From Profundicola chukchiensis (GTDB lineage: Bacteria; Bacteroidota; Bacteroidia; Flavobacteriales; Weeksellaceae): 64,000 nucleotides of DNA. Below the pieces are notes generated by a model, which saw only the letters and a list, made by a program, of their open reading frames with translations, was not told the DNA's origin and searched no databases. The stretch lies in NCBI RefSeq assembly GCF_029664245.1, contig NZ_JANAIE010000005.1, positions 166,333 to 230,332 on the forward strand, written 5' to 3'. The position numbers were made by a program, and so were the translations under genes. Positions 45,665-55,599 of the stretch are shown here, in pieces (the stretch's first letter is position 1; each line of letters opens with the position of its first letter).

Positions 45665-46096
45665 TTGACAAATAATAAAACCATACTTAGAAAATGGTTA
45701 ATAGTCGCGATAGGCTCCGTGCTTATAGCGACTATTTTAGTTTATTTCTATTTCTTTTCTCCTATTAAAAATGATGGATTCTTTCCAATATGTATGTTGA
45801 AAGCCACAACGGGCTTCGATTGCGTAGGATGTGGTGGGCAAAGAGCCGTACATGAATTATTGCATTTTCGATTGAAATCAGCTTTAGATCATAACGCACT
45901 TTTTGTGTTAAGTATTCCGCTTTTGGTTTACTATATTTTTTATTCCTTAAGACGTTTCATCTATGGAATCCCGTCTCCCAATAGCTTTTGGTATAGTAGT
46001 AAGTTTGGAATCTTCTACATAATCTTAGTCTTACTTTTCTTAGTTTTAAGAAACATAAATATCTTCCCATTTAGGGTTTTAAACTCAATATGGTAA
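45665..46096 (+). CDS. DUF2752 membrane protein
   Basis: A 143-residue protein with three membrane segments. The core CMLKATTGFDCVGCGGQRAV matches the DUF2752 motif (usually CPxCGxTRA), with the metal-like Cys pair. The start is a TTG at 45665, 6 nt after the previous stop, since no ATG precedes the first membrane segment. The function is unknown; CCC-motif and DUF2752 genes are often neighbours in Bacteroidota (from memory), which supports the pairing. Confidence 0.82.
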   Translation: MTNNKTILRKWLIVAIGSVLIATILVYFYFFSPIKNDGFFPICMLKATTGFDCVGCGGQRAVHELLHFRLKSALDHNALFVLSIPLLVYYIFYSLRRFIYGIPSPNSFWYSSKFGIFYIILVLLFLVLRNINIFPFRVLNSIW

Positions 46097-46123
46097 ATAT
46101 TGAACCAAATTGAAAATAAAAAC

Positions 46124-46149
46124 AAAAGCACTCCATTCAGAGTGCTTTT
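46124..46149. terminator. Bidirectional terminator
   Basis: AAAAGCACTC (46124-46133) pairs perfectly with GAGTGCTTTT (46140-46149), loop 6 nt, between convergent genes. T-rich flanks on both strands suit termination in both directions. Confidence 0.78.
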
Positions 46150-46176
46150 ATCATTTAGATGAGATATTTCAGAGAA

Positions 46177-47652
46177 TTACTTAACAAGTAATTTTTCTAA
46201 ACTTGTTGAGTTTTTGGAGTTGATTTTCAAAAAATAAGTTCCTGAAGAAAGATTTAGCTTAATCTCGTTTTTACCCGCTTCTAGCTTCGTGTTTAAAACT
46301 AATTGACCTAAGCTATTGTAGAATTCAACCGATCCGCTTGACTCAACCTCTAAAATAATTAAGTCTTTTGCTGGGTTTGGATAAAGTTTAGGCTTTGCGC
46401 TACTTACGAATTCGTTAGTAGAAAGATTACAAATGAAATTTGAGTAATCTACTAAACCTAAACTCGCAATATCAGATTGGTCAGTTATCACCTCTGCAAC
46501 TTCCTCTTCTGTAGATTCCGCTCCAGCAATCCAACAGTTTCCTTGAGCCATAATATCATTGGGTGTATTGTTGTAAAGCGCATAAACATCACCATCAAAA
46601 CCATTCTCGCTAAAAGTATTTCCTCCTGGAGATAACTCAGTTCCATCGCCTAGATTAGCATAGGCATTCCCTTGCATAGTGATTCCCCATAGGTTGTTGG
46701 AGATATAGTTGTTTTTAATATAAATACTTTGTGAAATTGTCTCACCACTTGCGTTTAAGTTGATACCACTACCGCCTAAATTTGGATTTCCTTGTGAGTT
46801 GTTATCTGAAATGGTGTTTCCATCAATCTCCCCGTGTGTTACGCTTCCTAATAAGGTAATTCCGAATCTATTGTCAGAGATTACATTGTTTTTAATAACT
46901 ACATTATTCTCATAACCAAAGAAGTTTCCGATAGCAATTCCACCTACATTAGTTGCATTTCTATCTCCAATAATCGTATTATTTTCAATTAAAATACTTG
47001 AATTAGATCCACTCGGACTCATGTTGATTTGTGGTCTATTTTGATTAGATAAACCATTATAGTATAATTCATTATTTGTAAACGTTAGACCAATCTGTTG
47101 ATTTGCCCCAGATGCAACGGCAGGCAGTTGATTGGAAATAAATTTAGAGTTGGTAACAGTCGGATTACCTCTTGAAAAAGAAACAGCTGCACCCGTAGAT
47201 GCTCCAGCTACTTGAAATTTAACTTCACAATAATCCATATTAAAGTCCTCAGTCAATACTCTTAAACCACCACCATATTCAAAAATAGTGTTGGATAAGT
47301 TAATAACAGAACCTTCCTCGAAACGAAAGCCAGCATTCGGAAAACCAGCTTCTTGAGCTGTAATGTTAATTGGTGATTCAGGACTGGAGCTTGTGATAAA
47401 CGCGCCTTCTATGGTAACTAAAATATCTGAATTAATCTGCCAAGTTAAGGCATCATCAATCAACAAAGTATCGTTAGCTGCTATAATTAAATCTTGTGAA
47501 AGGTTATAGAGTCCTGACTCTAGTAAGCTTACACCCGAATTTTCGATTTGAGCTAATTCATCGAGATTAAATGATTGTCCATTGTTAGGTGTAGTGTATT
47601 GTGCTTGTGCCAGCACAGAAAACAGGAATAAAAAAAGTAAAGATCTTCTCAT
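46177..47652 (-). CDS. Secreted parallel beta-helix protein with T9SS sorting domain
   Basis: A 491-residue secreted protein. A signal peptide (MRRSLLFLFLFSVLAQAQ) is followed by a right-handed beta-helix with many Asn-rich turns (VIKNNVISDNRFGITLLGS, IYIKNNYISNNLWGITMQGN). From about 415 the type IX secretion domain begins, LYPNPAKDLIILEVESSGSV, ending SGTYFLKINSKNSTSLEKLL. It should be exported and attached to the surface. Beta-helices of this kind often bind or cut polysaccharides; no catalytic residues can be assigned. Confidence 0.92.
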   Translation of the reverse strand: MRRSLLFLFLFSVLAQAQYTTPNNGQSFNLDELAQIENSGVSLLESGLYNLSQDLIIAANDTLLIDDALTWQINSDILVTIEGAFITSSSPESPINITAQEAGFPNAGFRFEEGSVINLSNTIFEYGGGLRVLTEDFNMDYCEVKFQVAGASTGAAVSFSRGNPTVTNSKFISNQLPAVASGANQQIGLTFTNNELYYNGLSNQNRPQINMSPSGSNSSILIENNTIIGDRNATNVGGIAIGNFFGYENNVVIKNNVISDNRFGITLLGSVTHGEIDGNTISDNNSQGNPNLGGSGINLNASGETISQSIYIKNNYISNNLWGITMQGNAYANLGDGTELSPGGNTFSENGFDGDVYALYNNTPNDIMAQGNCWIAGAESTEEEVAEVITDQSDIASLGLVDYSNFICNLSTNEFVSSAKPKLYPNPAKDLIILEVESSGSVEFYNSLGQLVLNTKLEAGKNEIKLNLSSGTYFLKINSKNSTSLEKLLVK

Positions 47653-47774
47653 AATTATATTTTTGATACTATAAAAATACTTATTTTAAATTAGACCTTA
47701 CTTGGATTTGTTAAATGGCTTTTAATTTCAACGCCGCAGTAGAGAATAAATAAGATTTTCCTTAACATTGCAGT

Positions 47775-48794
47775 ATGATAGAATTGAATAATATTTCGGT
47801 CCACATTGTAGGAAATAAAAACAGATTTGAGCATTTAGTTAAATCAAAAATGCCCCTGGAATTAGATGAAAGTATGAAGGAATTAATGCTGAAATTCTTT
47901 CAAAATGCATTTAAAGCAGACGAATACTATCATTTTTATCATGCTTCTGATCTAAGTATGAATGAAGTTTTTACTTATGTGACGAGAATCTTTGAAAATC
48001 CTGAATCTCTACATGATGAATCTATCAATTTAGCTCAGTTCTTATTTGATAAATCTGTACATCCTAAGATTAAAGCGGGTGAGTTTTTTACGGCTTACTT
48101 CCAAAATTGTAATTACAAAGGTGAGATTATTGACGCAATTGGTTTGTTTAAAACAGAGAATAAGGATTTGTTCTTAAAAATTAAACATGATAATTATTTC
48201 TTTGACTTAGAAACGGACAAGGGTGTGAATTTAAATAAGTTAGATAAAGCTTGTTTTATTTATAATACCAACAAAGAAGATGGGTATGTACTGTCGATTG
48301 CCGACAAAACCAATGGTACAGAAGCTCAGTTTTGGACAGATGAGTTTTTACAAGTAAAACAAGTGGAGGATGAGTTTTATAACACAGAAAAGACTATGTC
48401 TGTTTTCAAGAATTATGTTGAGGAGCGTATGCCAGAGGAGTTTGAGATGAGTCGTATTGACCAAGCTGATTTCTTAAATAGAACTATGGAATTCTTTCAG
48501 GAGCATGAGGAGTTCGAAACTGAAGCTTTTTCTCAGCAAATTTTGCAACAACCAGAATTAATTGAGAGTTTTAATAATTATAAGTCAGAATATGAATTAG
48601 ATACGCAAGAAATGTTGGCGGATCACTTTGGAATTGCCGAAAAAGCAGTAAAAAAGCAAACAAGACATTATAAAAGTATCATTAAGTTGGATAAGAATTT
48701 CCATATTTATGTTCACGGCGATAGAAGTAAAATTGAACAAAGTGAAGATTCACACGGAAAATTTTACAAAATTTACTTTGAGGAAGAGTCTTAA
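47775..48794 (+). CDS. NA37 nucleoid-associated protein (YejK/NdpA-like)
   Basis: A 339-residue soluble protein with the NA37 layout: MIELNNISVHIVGNKNRFEH at the start, SINLAQFLFDKSVHPKIKAG and GEFFTAYFQNCNYKGE in the middle, and FHIYVHGDRSKIEQSEDSHG near the end. Relatives in enterobacteria (YejK) bind the nucleoid and interact with topoisomerases; in some bacteria NA37 proteins occur in defence loci. Here the neighbours are ordinary chromosomal genes, so a housekeeping role is more likely. Confidence 0.82.
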   Translation: MIELNNISVHIVGNKNRFEHLVKSKMPLELDESMKELMLKFFQNAFKADEYYHFYHASDLSMNEVFTYVTRIFENPESLHDESINLAQFLFDKSVHPKIKAGEFFTAYFQNCNYKGEIIDAIGLFKTENKDLFLKIKHDNYFFDLETDKGVNLNKLDKACFIYNTNKEDGYVLSIADKTNGTEAQFWTDEFLQVKQVEDEFYNTEKTMSVFKNYVEERMPEEFEMSRIDQADFLNRTMEFFQEHEEFETEAFSQQILQQPELIESFNNYKSEYELDTQEMLADHFGIAEKAVKKQTRHYKSIIKLDKNFHIYVHGDRSKIEQSEDSHGKFYKIYFEEES

Positions 48795-48821
48795 AGTTTT
48801 ATAAAATATCAATACAAATGA

Positions 48822-48847
48822 GGGGTTAAGGTTTTAATCCCTTTTTT
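48822..48847 (+). terminator. Intrinsic terminator of the NA37 gene
   Basis: GGGGTTAA (48822-48829) pairs with TTAATCCC (48834-48841), one G-T pair, loop GGTT, followed by six T. Confidence 0.72.
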
Positions 48848-48853
48848 CATGTT

Positions 48854-48861
48854 TAAATTTG
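48854..48861 (+). promoter_or_regulatory. -7 box of the M1 peptidase gene
   Basis: TAAATTTG is a perfect TAnnTTTG box. Start near 48868 would leave a leader of about 23 nt. Confidence 0.5.
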
Positions 48862-48890
48862 TTAACTTTAATTCATATTAAAAATTCATT

Positions 48891-50600
48891 ATGAGGTTTC
48901 TATATCTTTCTTTTCTCTTGGCTATCATGGCATGTTCAACGCAACAAGTGACTAAATCAGTTGATACGGCTGAACAATCATTAAAAGTGGCTTCACAATA
49001 TTCAAAAGAAGAATTAAGAGGTTCTAATACCGATTATAGAAATTGGTGGAATGTCTTGCGATACGATTTAGTTTTAAGCCCGGATTTTGAGAAAAAATAT
49101 ATTGCAGGAAGTCTCAGTATGCAATTTGAAATAAACGGAAAAGAAGGGGATTGGATGCAAATTGATTTGCAGCAACCTATGGAATTAACAAAAATCGTTC
49201 AATTGGCTAACTCTGATTTGAAAGTTAAACCACAGGATGAGCTTGCGATTGATCATAAGCATTGGTTTAGATTAGATAACACAATTTTTATTAATTATCA
49301 TTCGCTTTCTAAGAGTAAATCTGGCGTAAAAACTCTAAAATTCTATTTTGAAGGAAATCCTAGAATTGCTAAAAATGCCCCATGGGATGGCGGATGGATT
49401 TTTACAGAAGATGAAAAGGGTAGACCTTGGATGACGGCTGCTGTACAAGGTTTGGGAGCTAGTTCTTGGTTTCCGTGTAAAGATTATCAAGGTGATGAGC
49501 CAGATCATGGTGCAACTATCACGATGATTGTTCCGGAAGATTTAGTAGCGGTTTCAAATGGTCGTTTGTGGGAAACGAGTTTTGTTAAGGGCGAAGCGGG
49601 AACCAATGTGTACACTTGGGAGGTTCGAAATCCAATTAATTCATATAATATTATTCCTTATGTTGGTCATTATGTGGAGATTAAAGATGCGTATATGGGG
49701 GAGCGAGGAACTTTATCTTTGAAATATTGGGTGTTGGACTATAATGAAGAAAAGGCTAAAAAACATTTTGAGCAAGTGAAGCCCATGATGGCAGCTTTTG
49801 AAGATTGGATGGGGCCTTATCCGTTTTATGAAGATGGTTTTAAGTTGGTGGAAACGCCACATTTGGGAATGGAACATCAGTCTGCAATTGCCTATGGAAA
49901 TAAATTTATGAATGGTTATTTGGGAGATGATAGATCTAGAAGTGGCCATGGCAATAAATTTGATTTTATAATTGTACATGAATCTGGTCACGAGTGGTTT
50001 GGAAATAGTATTACCACCGAAGATGTTGCTGATTTATGGGTGCACGAGGGCTTTACAACTTATACCGAGGCTATGTATATTGAAAATCAATTTGGAAAGG
50101 AGGCTGCTGCAGAATATATTCAAGGTTTGAGAGCTTTGATAAGTAATAATTCTAATATTATTGGAGTATATGGACTAAACCAAATAGGTAGTACAGACAT
50201 GTATTACAAAGGCGCAAATATCATTCACACGCTAAGGCATTGGATGAATAACGATTCAAAGTTTAAGGGAATGATTCGTTCTATGAATCAGGAGTTTTAT
50301 CATCATATCGTGAGTTCCGCTCAAATTGAGAAGTTCATAGCAGATTATGCTGGATTAGATTTAAAAACATTTTTTGATCAATATTTAAGAACTTCTAGTA
50401 TTCCAACATTAGAAATTAGGTCACAAAATGGTAAAAAATACTATCGTTGGATTAATGTAGTTGATGGTTTCAATATGCCTTTAAGATTAAATAATTCTAC
50501 GGAATGGATTCAGCCAACAACAGAATGGCAAACGTATACTGGAAAATCTGATTTAATTATTGATCCGAACTTCTATATTCATTTAAATTACAGTAGATGA
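48891..50600 (+). CDS. M1 family metallopeptidase lipoprotein
   Basis: A 569-residue lipoprotein (lipobox AIMAC) with an aminopeptidase N-like fold. The zinc site is HESGHEWFGNSITTEDVADL (His363, His367) with the third ligand Glu in LWVHEGFTTYTEAMY. The substrate-anchoring motif is LGMEHQSAIAYGN in place of the usual GAMEN. The catalytic Tyr lies in a later Tyr-x-Gly-rich stretch (DMYYKGANIIHTL). It should trim peptides in the periplasm or on the cell surface. Its stop overlaps the next start by four bases. Confidence 0.93.
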   Translation: MRFLYLSFLLAIMACSTQQVTKSVDTAEQSLKVASQYSKEELRGSNTDYRNWWNVLRYDLVLSPDFEKKYIAGSLSMQFEINGKEGDWMQIDLQQPMELTKIVQLANSDLKVKPQDELAIDHKHWFRLDNTIFINYHSLSKSKSGVKTLKFYFEGNPRIAKNAPWDGGWIFTEDEKGRPWMTAAVQGLGASSWFPCKDYQGDEPDHGATITMIVPEDLVAVSNGRLWETSFVKGEAGTNVYTWEVRNPINSYNIIPYVGHYVEIKDAYMGERGTLSLKYWVLDYNEEKAKKHFEQVKPMMAAFEDWMGPYPFYEDGFKLVETPHLGMEHQSAIAYGNKFMNGYLGDDRSRSGHGNKFDFIIVHESGHEWFGNSITTEDVADLWVHEGFTTYTEAMYIENQFGKEAAAEYIQGLRALISNNSNIIGVYGLNQIGSTDMYYKGANIIHTLRHWMNNDSKFKGMIRSMNQEFYHHIVSSAQIEKFIADYAGLDLKTFFDQYLRTSSIPTLEIRSQNGKKYYRWINVVDGFNMPLRLNNSTEWIQPTTEWQTYTGKSDLIIDPNFYIHLNYSR

Positions 50601-51295
50601 GTTTAAAGAAAAAGGCTGTATTTAATTGGAGTGGAGGTAAAGACTCTGCCTTGGCGTTGAGAAAAGTCTTGCAAGAAAATGAATATGAGGTGATTGCGCT
50701 TTTAACCACCATTAGTGCAGAGAACTTAAAATCTAGTATTCACCAAATTCCAGTTGAAATTTTAGAAAAACAAGCCAAAAGTATCGGAATTCCTTTAAAA
50801 CCTGTAGAGATTTCTAAAAATCTTAAGAATTATGAACAAAAGATGACCGAGGTTATTCTCGATTTTAAACAGCAAGGTGTAGAGCATTTTATCTTTGGTG
50901 ATGTTCATTTGTCAGAAGTTAAATCCTATCGCGAAAAACAATTGAATCCATTAGGGATGCAAGTGATAGAACCTCTTTGGGACAAAACCTCAGAGGAAGT
51001 AGTGGCTGAATTTTTAGCCTCGGGATTGAAGGCTAAAATCATTGTTACTCAAGTAGATAAATTAGACGAAAGCTATATCGGAAAAGATTTAAGTCAAGAA
51101 TTAGTAAACTCATTTCCAGCCGATATTGATGTTTGCGGCGAAAATGGGGAATATCATAGCCTCGTTTATGATGGCGATATTTTTCAAGAGAAAGTTGAGT
51201 TTTCCATTCCAAAAGTTTCTAAAATATCTTATGATTTTACATTAAATACTGGCGAAAATATCACGTCTTATTTTTGGCAGGCCGAACTTGTATAA
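50597..51295 (+). CDS. Dph6-like ATP-dependent amide ligase (MJ0570 family)
   Basis: A 232-residue enzyme of the adenine nucleotide alpha hydrolase fold. The PP-loop is FNWSGGKDSALALRKVL, and GENGEYHSLVYDGDIF is the second signature of the diphthine-ammonia ligase family. Bacteria have no diphthamide, so the substrate must differ; bacterial members may modify other small molecules. It is coupled to the M1 peptidase by an ATGA overlap. It ends one base from the convergent sbcC stop. Confidence 0.85.
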   Translation: MSLKKKAVFNWSGGKDSALALRKVLQENEYEVIALLTTISAENLKSSIHQIPVEILEKQAKSIGIPLKPVEISKNLKNYEQKMTEVILDFKQQGVEHFIFGDVHLSEVKSYREKQLNPLGMQVIEPLWDKTSEEVVAEFLASGLKAKIIVTQVDKLDESYIGKDLSQELVNSFPADIDVCGENGEYHSLVYDGDIFQEKVEFSIPKVSKISYDFTLNTGENITSYFWQAELV

Positions 51296-51296
51296 A

Positions 51297-54200
51297 TTAG
51301 CCCACTACATTCACAGAACTGAATCCACGTCCATTTGGAACTATCTGAATTTGCGTAGCTATCCTTTCTTTCAAAGTGCTCACATGGCTGATGATTCCAA
51401 TCATTTTCGAACCTTCTTCTTGCAATTGCTCTAAAGTTGTCAAGGTTTGATCTAAAGTTTCTGGGTCTAATGTTCCAAATCCTTCATCTATGAACAAACT
51501 ATTAATCTGAACATTGCTCGAAGCTAAATCCGATAAAGCCAAAGCTAACGCCAGAGAAAGCACGAAGGTTTCACCACCCGATAGTGTTTTTACCGATCGT
51601 CTTTGTCCTCCCATATCTTTGTCTATTACCACCAAACTCTCATCCTCATCTTTTGTAGCACTATCCATGATATACCTTTTACTCAACATTTTCAATCGTT
51701 GATTAGCCAGATGCAAAAGTTGCATTAAAGTTAAATCTTGTGCGAAATTATTGAACTTCTTACCGGTCGAATCTCCAATTAATTCGTTGAGCAATATCCA
51801 ATGGCGAGAGTTTTTGCTTTCTTCTTTAATTTTTTCTTCAATTTCTTTAATTTTCTTCTGATAATCAGATTGGTTAGAGAGTTTTCTATTGATTTCCTCT
51901 AAGTCTTTTTTCTTTGAAGTTTCTTGGGTTTGTAAGGTTGAAAACTGAGTGTTCAACTCCTCTAAACTCAAAGGATTGTCTTTTAATTTAAGCTCATTGA
52001 GAGATTCCAGAATACTATTCTTTTTAATAGAAATTTCTTGTTTATGCTCTTTAAGTTTGTTTTGTTTAGCTTCTAACTGAGTTAAATCTTCATAACTCAA
52101 TAAAGCAGCAAAAGCCTCTGAAATATCACTTAAGTCCGTTTCTTGGATTTTGCTTTTGATTTTAGGAACCAAGTCTTTTAAATCTTGTTCAAGATCTTTT
52201 TCTATTTTAACTAACGACTCTTTTTTGCTTTCAAGCACCTTTTGCTCAGATTGAATTTCATTCCATTTTCTTTCTAAAGAACTAACTTTTTGCTCAATGG
52301 GAACCTGCTCACTATAAAGCTCTTTCAATTGTTTGCTTGTAGCTTGAGCCTTTTCCAAAATTGCCAACATTTTCTCCATTTTTGGAATTGAAATCAAGGT
52401 TATTTCTAATTGGTTTTTAAATTCTATAGCCTTCTTATGTAACTGATGTGCGTCTTTGAATTCCTTTGATTTTTCTTCCCAATGGGTGTCTAAAGCATAG
52501 TTATACTTTTCCTTAAAATCATTAATTAACTTAGCTAAAGTAGTTTCTAGTTCTTTTAATTTAGTTTTTAGTTTATTAAGCGATTCAGACTTTAGCTTAA
52601 AGGTTGTTTTATTAGAATTTAAGTCAGTTTCGATTTGTTTAACCTTATTCGTTTGAAGTTCGATTTGTTTATCCAACTCATCGGTGTTATCCTCAGGAAT
52701 ATGTGTGGCAAAGGGATGATCTAAAGCCCCACAAAGCGGACAAGCTTCTCCTTCCTTCAATTTCTTTCTATGATCGTCTAGTGAAGCCAAAAGCTTTTGA
52801 TTGGCAGATTTTAAAGAGAAATTCTCTAAAAGTGTATTTTCATTTTTTAATTTCTCTTCCTGCTCAGAAATAGTTTTAGGTAAAGCTTTAATAAGCTCTT
52901 CTATTTCAGAAATTTCCTTTTTATTTGTGCTAATTTCTTTCTGAGTGTTTTCGATATGAATGACATCTGCTTTTGCTTTTTGCAACAACTCCGACTGAAC
53001 TTCAATCTCAGTCAATTTTTTCTCTAATTCAGATATAGAAATAACAGAAAAATTATTTTCTGTTATAAATGCAGTGGATTTAGATTGAATTTCTTTTAAC
53101 TGTTCATTTACTTTTGAATACTCTTTTTCAAGCTTTAAATTAAAAGGACGAATAAGTGCTTCAATTTCATTTTTTAATGACCTTCCTTCATTGATTTGTT
53201 TTTCAGAAGTTCGATTTAACTCAACTACAGTTTGCTCGAATTTAGAAAGTTCTTGCTCATAATCTTTTGCTGAAACTTCTTTTTTTAAGAGGCTTTCTAT
53301 GGTAGATTTAAATTCGCTTTTAGCTGAATTAATCTTTTCGAATTCTTTTAAATTTTCATTCAGTAGATTCTTATTTTCTTTAGTTTCTTTCTGAATCCGA
53401 TTCCAATTGATTAAATCATGCTGAATAGGTTCTACCAGTTTGTGCTTTTCGAGAGCAACACCTTCATTAATCTTAAATTTTTCAAAAGACTCTTGGTTGG
53501 CTTTTTCTTGATTTTCCCATTGAGTCAGCTCTTTTTGTGTATTTAAGATGTTGTTTTTTAACTCAATAAAGCTCTTAAACTTAGTTTGTTCTTCTGATAA
53601 AAGCTTTAAGTCCTTGTCTAAATCTTCTTTACTCTTTTTTATTTCAGCAACAACTTCCTTATCTAAAAGTTCTGCTTGCCAATTGGCTTTATTTTTTTCT
53701 AAATCCTCAATCTGACCTTTTATATTGCGATATTTATCAAAAGCCTTCATTCCTAGCTTTCGATAGATGTCTGTACCTGTAATTTTCTCTAAAAGAATGG
53801 TTCTTTCGGCTTTCTTTGAAACTAAAAACTCAGCAAACTCACCCTGTGCAAGCATTACAGACTTAATAAATTGATCGTATTTTAAACCAATTAACTCCTC
53901 ATTTTTGGCGGGAACTTCTGATTTTTTATCCACCAAAGAAGTTTGGGTTAAAACGTCTGAAACCTGCATTTCATAATCTCTTAGGTTGCCAGTTCTTGCG
54001 GTAGAAATCGACCACTCAGAAACGAATTCTCCTTGAGAACATTCATAAGTGACTCTTGCATAGGCATCTTTTTGCCCACGAGTTAGTATGGCGCCATTAT
54101 GCTCAATTTCGCTTTTACTAATTTTTGAAAACCTTGGAGTACGGTTAAATAGTGCCAAAACAAGAATGTCTAATAAAGTTGATTTTCCACTTCCCGTAGC

Positions 54201-54311
54201 TCCCGTAATCGCGAATAATTTATCACCATAGAATGGTGCATCTCTGAAATCTATAGAATGCTCGCCTTGTAGAGAGTTGATGTTCTTAAAATCTATTCTT
54301 AAAATCTTCAT
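51297..54311 (-). CDS. sbcC: SbcC, SMC-like exonuclease subunit
   Basis: A 1004-residue Rad50-like ATPase. Walker A is GATGSGKSTLLDIL (37-44 for the P-loop core), then about 850 residues of coiled coil with the zinc hook EACPLCGALDHPF near residue 522. At the end come the signature LSGGETFVLSLALALALSDL and Walker B SLFIDEGFGTLDPETLD. It works with SbcD to open hairpins and covalently blocked DNA ends. Its ATG directly abuts the sbcD stop. Confidence 0.95.
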   Translation of the reverse strand: MKILRIDFKNINSLQGEHSIDFRDAPFYGDKLFAITGATGSGKSTLLDILVLALFNRTPRFSKISKSEIEHNGAILTRGQKDAYARVTYECSQGEFVSEWSISTARTGNLRDYEMQVSDVLTQTSLVDKKSEVPAKNEELIGLKYDQFIKSVMLAQGEFAEFLVSKKAERTILLEKITGTDIYRKLGMKAFDKYRNIKGQIEDLEKNKANWQAELLDKEVVAEIKKSKEDLDKDLKLLSEEQTKFKSFIELKNNILNTQKELTQWENQEKANQESFEKFKINEGVALEKHKLVEPIQHDLINWNRIQKETKENKNLLNENLKEFEKINSAKSEFKSTIESLLKKEVSAKDYEQELSKFEQTVVELNRTSEKQINEGRSLKNEIEALIRPFNLKLEKEYSKVNEQLKEIQSKSTAFITENNFSVISISELEKKLTEIEVQSELLQKAKADVIHIENTQKEISTNKKEISEIEELIKALPKTISEQEEKLKNENTLLENFSLKSANQKLLASLDDHRKKLKEGEACPLCGALDHPFATHIPEDNTDELDKQIELQTNKVKQIETDLNSNKTTFKLKSESLNKLKTKLKELETTLAKLINDFKEKYNYALDTHWEEKSKEFKDAHQLHKKAIEFKNQLEITLISIPKMEKMLAILEKAQATSKQLKELYSEQVPIEQKVSSLERKWNEIQSEQKVLESKKESLVKIEKDLEQDLKDLVPKIKSKIQETDLSDISEAFAALLSYEDLTQLEAKQNKLKEHKQEISIKKNSILESLNELKLKDNPLSLEELNTQFSTLQTQETSKKKDLEEINRKLSNQSDYQKKIKEIEEKIKEESKNSRHWILLNELIGDSTGKKFNNFAQDLTLMQLLHLANQRLKMLSKRYIMDSATKDEDESLVVIDKDMGGQRRSVKTLSGGETFVLSLALALALSDLASSNVQINSLFIDEGFGTLDPETLDQTLTTLEQLQEEGSKMIGIISHVSTLKERIATQIQIVPNGRGFSSVNVVG

Positions 54312-55526
54312 TTAATCTTGTTGTTCTTGTTCGACTTCCTCTAAAATGATCTGAAATGCATTGGTTATTTCCTTGCGAGTTTCTTCTGTCATTTCATGAT
54401 TTTCTATCATTTTATTAAAAACATCTAAAGGCGCCAATTCCGATAGATTTTGACTCGAATCATATAATTCACTTGTTCCTACAATCTTATTTTGAAATGC
54501 AATCGTTCTATGAATAATTTCATAACCACTTTGGTCGAATTCATTAATTAAATCCTCTAAAGCCTGTACTTTCTCTGAGCTGTACTCTTTCTCAGTCATA
54601 TGAATCTCAATCAACGAAGTTAATTTATATGGAGCATCAAGTGATTGTAATTTTAAACTTATTTCATTTAAATCTCCTTGAATTCTAATCAATTTTCGGT
54701 TTACGGGTACTGGGATAGAAGTAGGTTCAAATCCTTCTTCCGTATCAATTAATAAAACTCTTTTTTCATCATTTCTTTCGCTGAAAGAAAGTGGATATGG
54801 TGCGCCACTATAAAATGTTGGGGTATTATTATTAATTCTTTGAGGTTTGTGAATATGACCTAAAGCGATATATTCATATTTATCACCAAATCGCGCCGCA
54901 TGAAACATCGCTTGATTCCCCATTTGAATGTCTCTTTCACTTTCTGAGGTCGTTGCACCAGCCGTATATAAATGCCCCATCGCCAAAATTGGGATATTTG
55001 GATGCTTCTCTAAACAATATTCGGCAGCAGAGAGATAAGTATTTTCAATTCCTTTTTGATGAATTTTAATTCGATCTTCGTAGGTTTCTCCCTCATTAGC
55101 TTTGCGTAAATCAGCATCTCTTAAGAAAGGAATAGCGGCAACCATCAATTCCGGGTTTTCGTTATTCGGAAGTGCTATAATTTGTTCGTTCATATTTTCA
55201 GGCATACCTCCAACCACATGAATATTGAGTAAGTTGAGCAACTCTTTGGGAGCGTTGAGCATATTCGGTGAATCATGATTTCCACCGGTTATAATGATTT
55301 TACAATCAATTTGTCTGAACTTAATTAATGACCGATAATATTGCGTGCGAGCCTCAGAAGAAGGATTCGCTAAGTCGAATACATCCCCTGAAATGAGTAG
55401 AACATCAATTTCCTTTTCTTGGATTAAATCTACCAACCAATCCACAAAAAGATCTACATCTTCTTTAAGGTCAAATTGATGGAGTTTCTTCCCAATGTGC
55501 CAATCCGCTGTATGCAATATTTTCAT
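54312..55526 (-). CDS. sbcD: SbcD, Mre11-like nuclease subunit
   Basis: A 404-residue calcineurin-like phosphoesterase with nuclease motifs: HTADWHIGKKLHQF (I), SGDVFDLANP (II), TGGNHDSPN (III), AMGHLYTAG (IV) and LGHIHKPQ (V). Metal ligands at all five sites are present. It is the nuclease partner of SbcC. It is divergent from the amidotransferase gene with a 73-nt gap. Confidence 0.96.
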   Translation of the reverse strand: MKILHTADWHIGKKLHQFDLKEDVDLFVDWLVDLIQEKEIDVLLISGDVFDLANPSSEARTQYYRSLIKFRQIDCKIIITGGNHDSPNMLNAPKELLNLLNIHVVGGMPENMNEQIIALPNNENPELMVAAIPFLRDADLRKANEGETYEDRIKIHQKGIENTYLSAAEYCLEKHPNIPILAMGHLYTAGATTSESERDIQMGNQAMFHAARFGDKYEYIALGHIHKPQRINNNTPTFYSGAPYPLSFSERNDEKRVLLIDTEEGFEPTSIPVPVNRKLIRIQGDLNEISLKLQSLDAPYKLTSLIEIHMTEKEYSSEKVQALEDLINEFDQSGYEIIHRTIAFQNKIVGTSELYDSSQNLSELAPLDVFNKMIENHEMTEETRKEITNAFQIILEEVEQEQQD

Positions 55527-55599
55527 TCTCCTAAAATAACAATCATTCGGTTCATTCTCAAAATTTCTATTACTTTTGGTTAACTTTTTTCAATGACAA

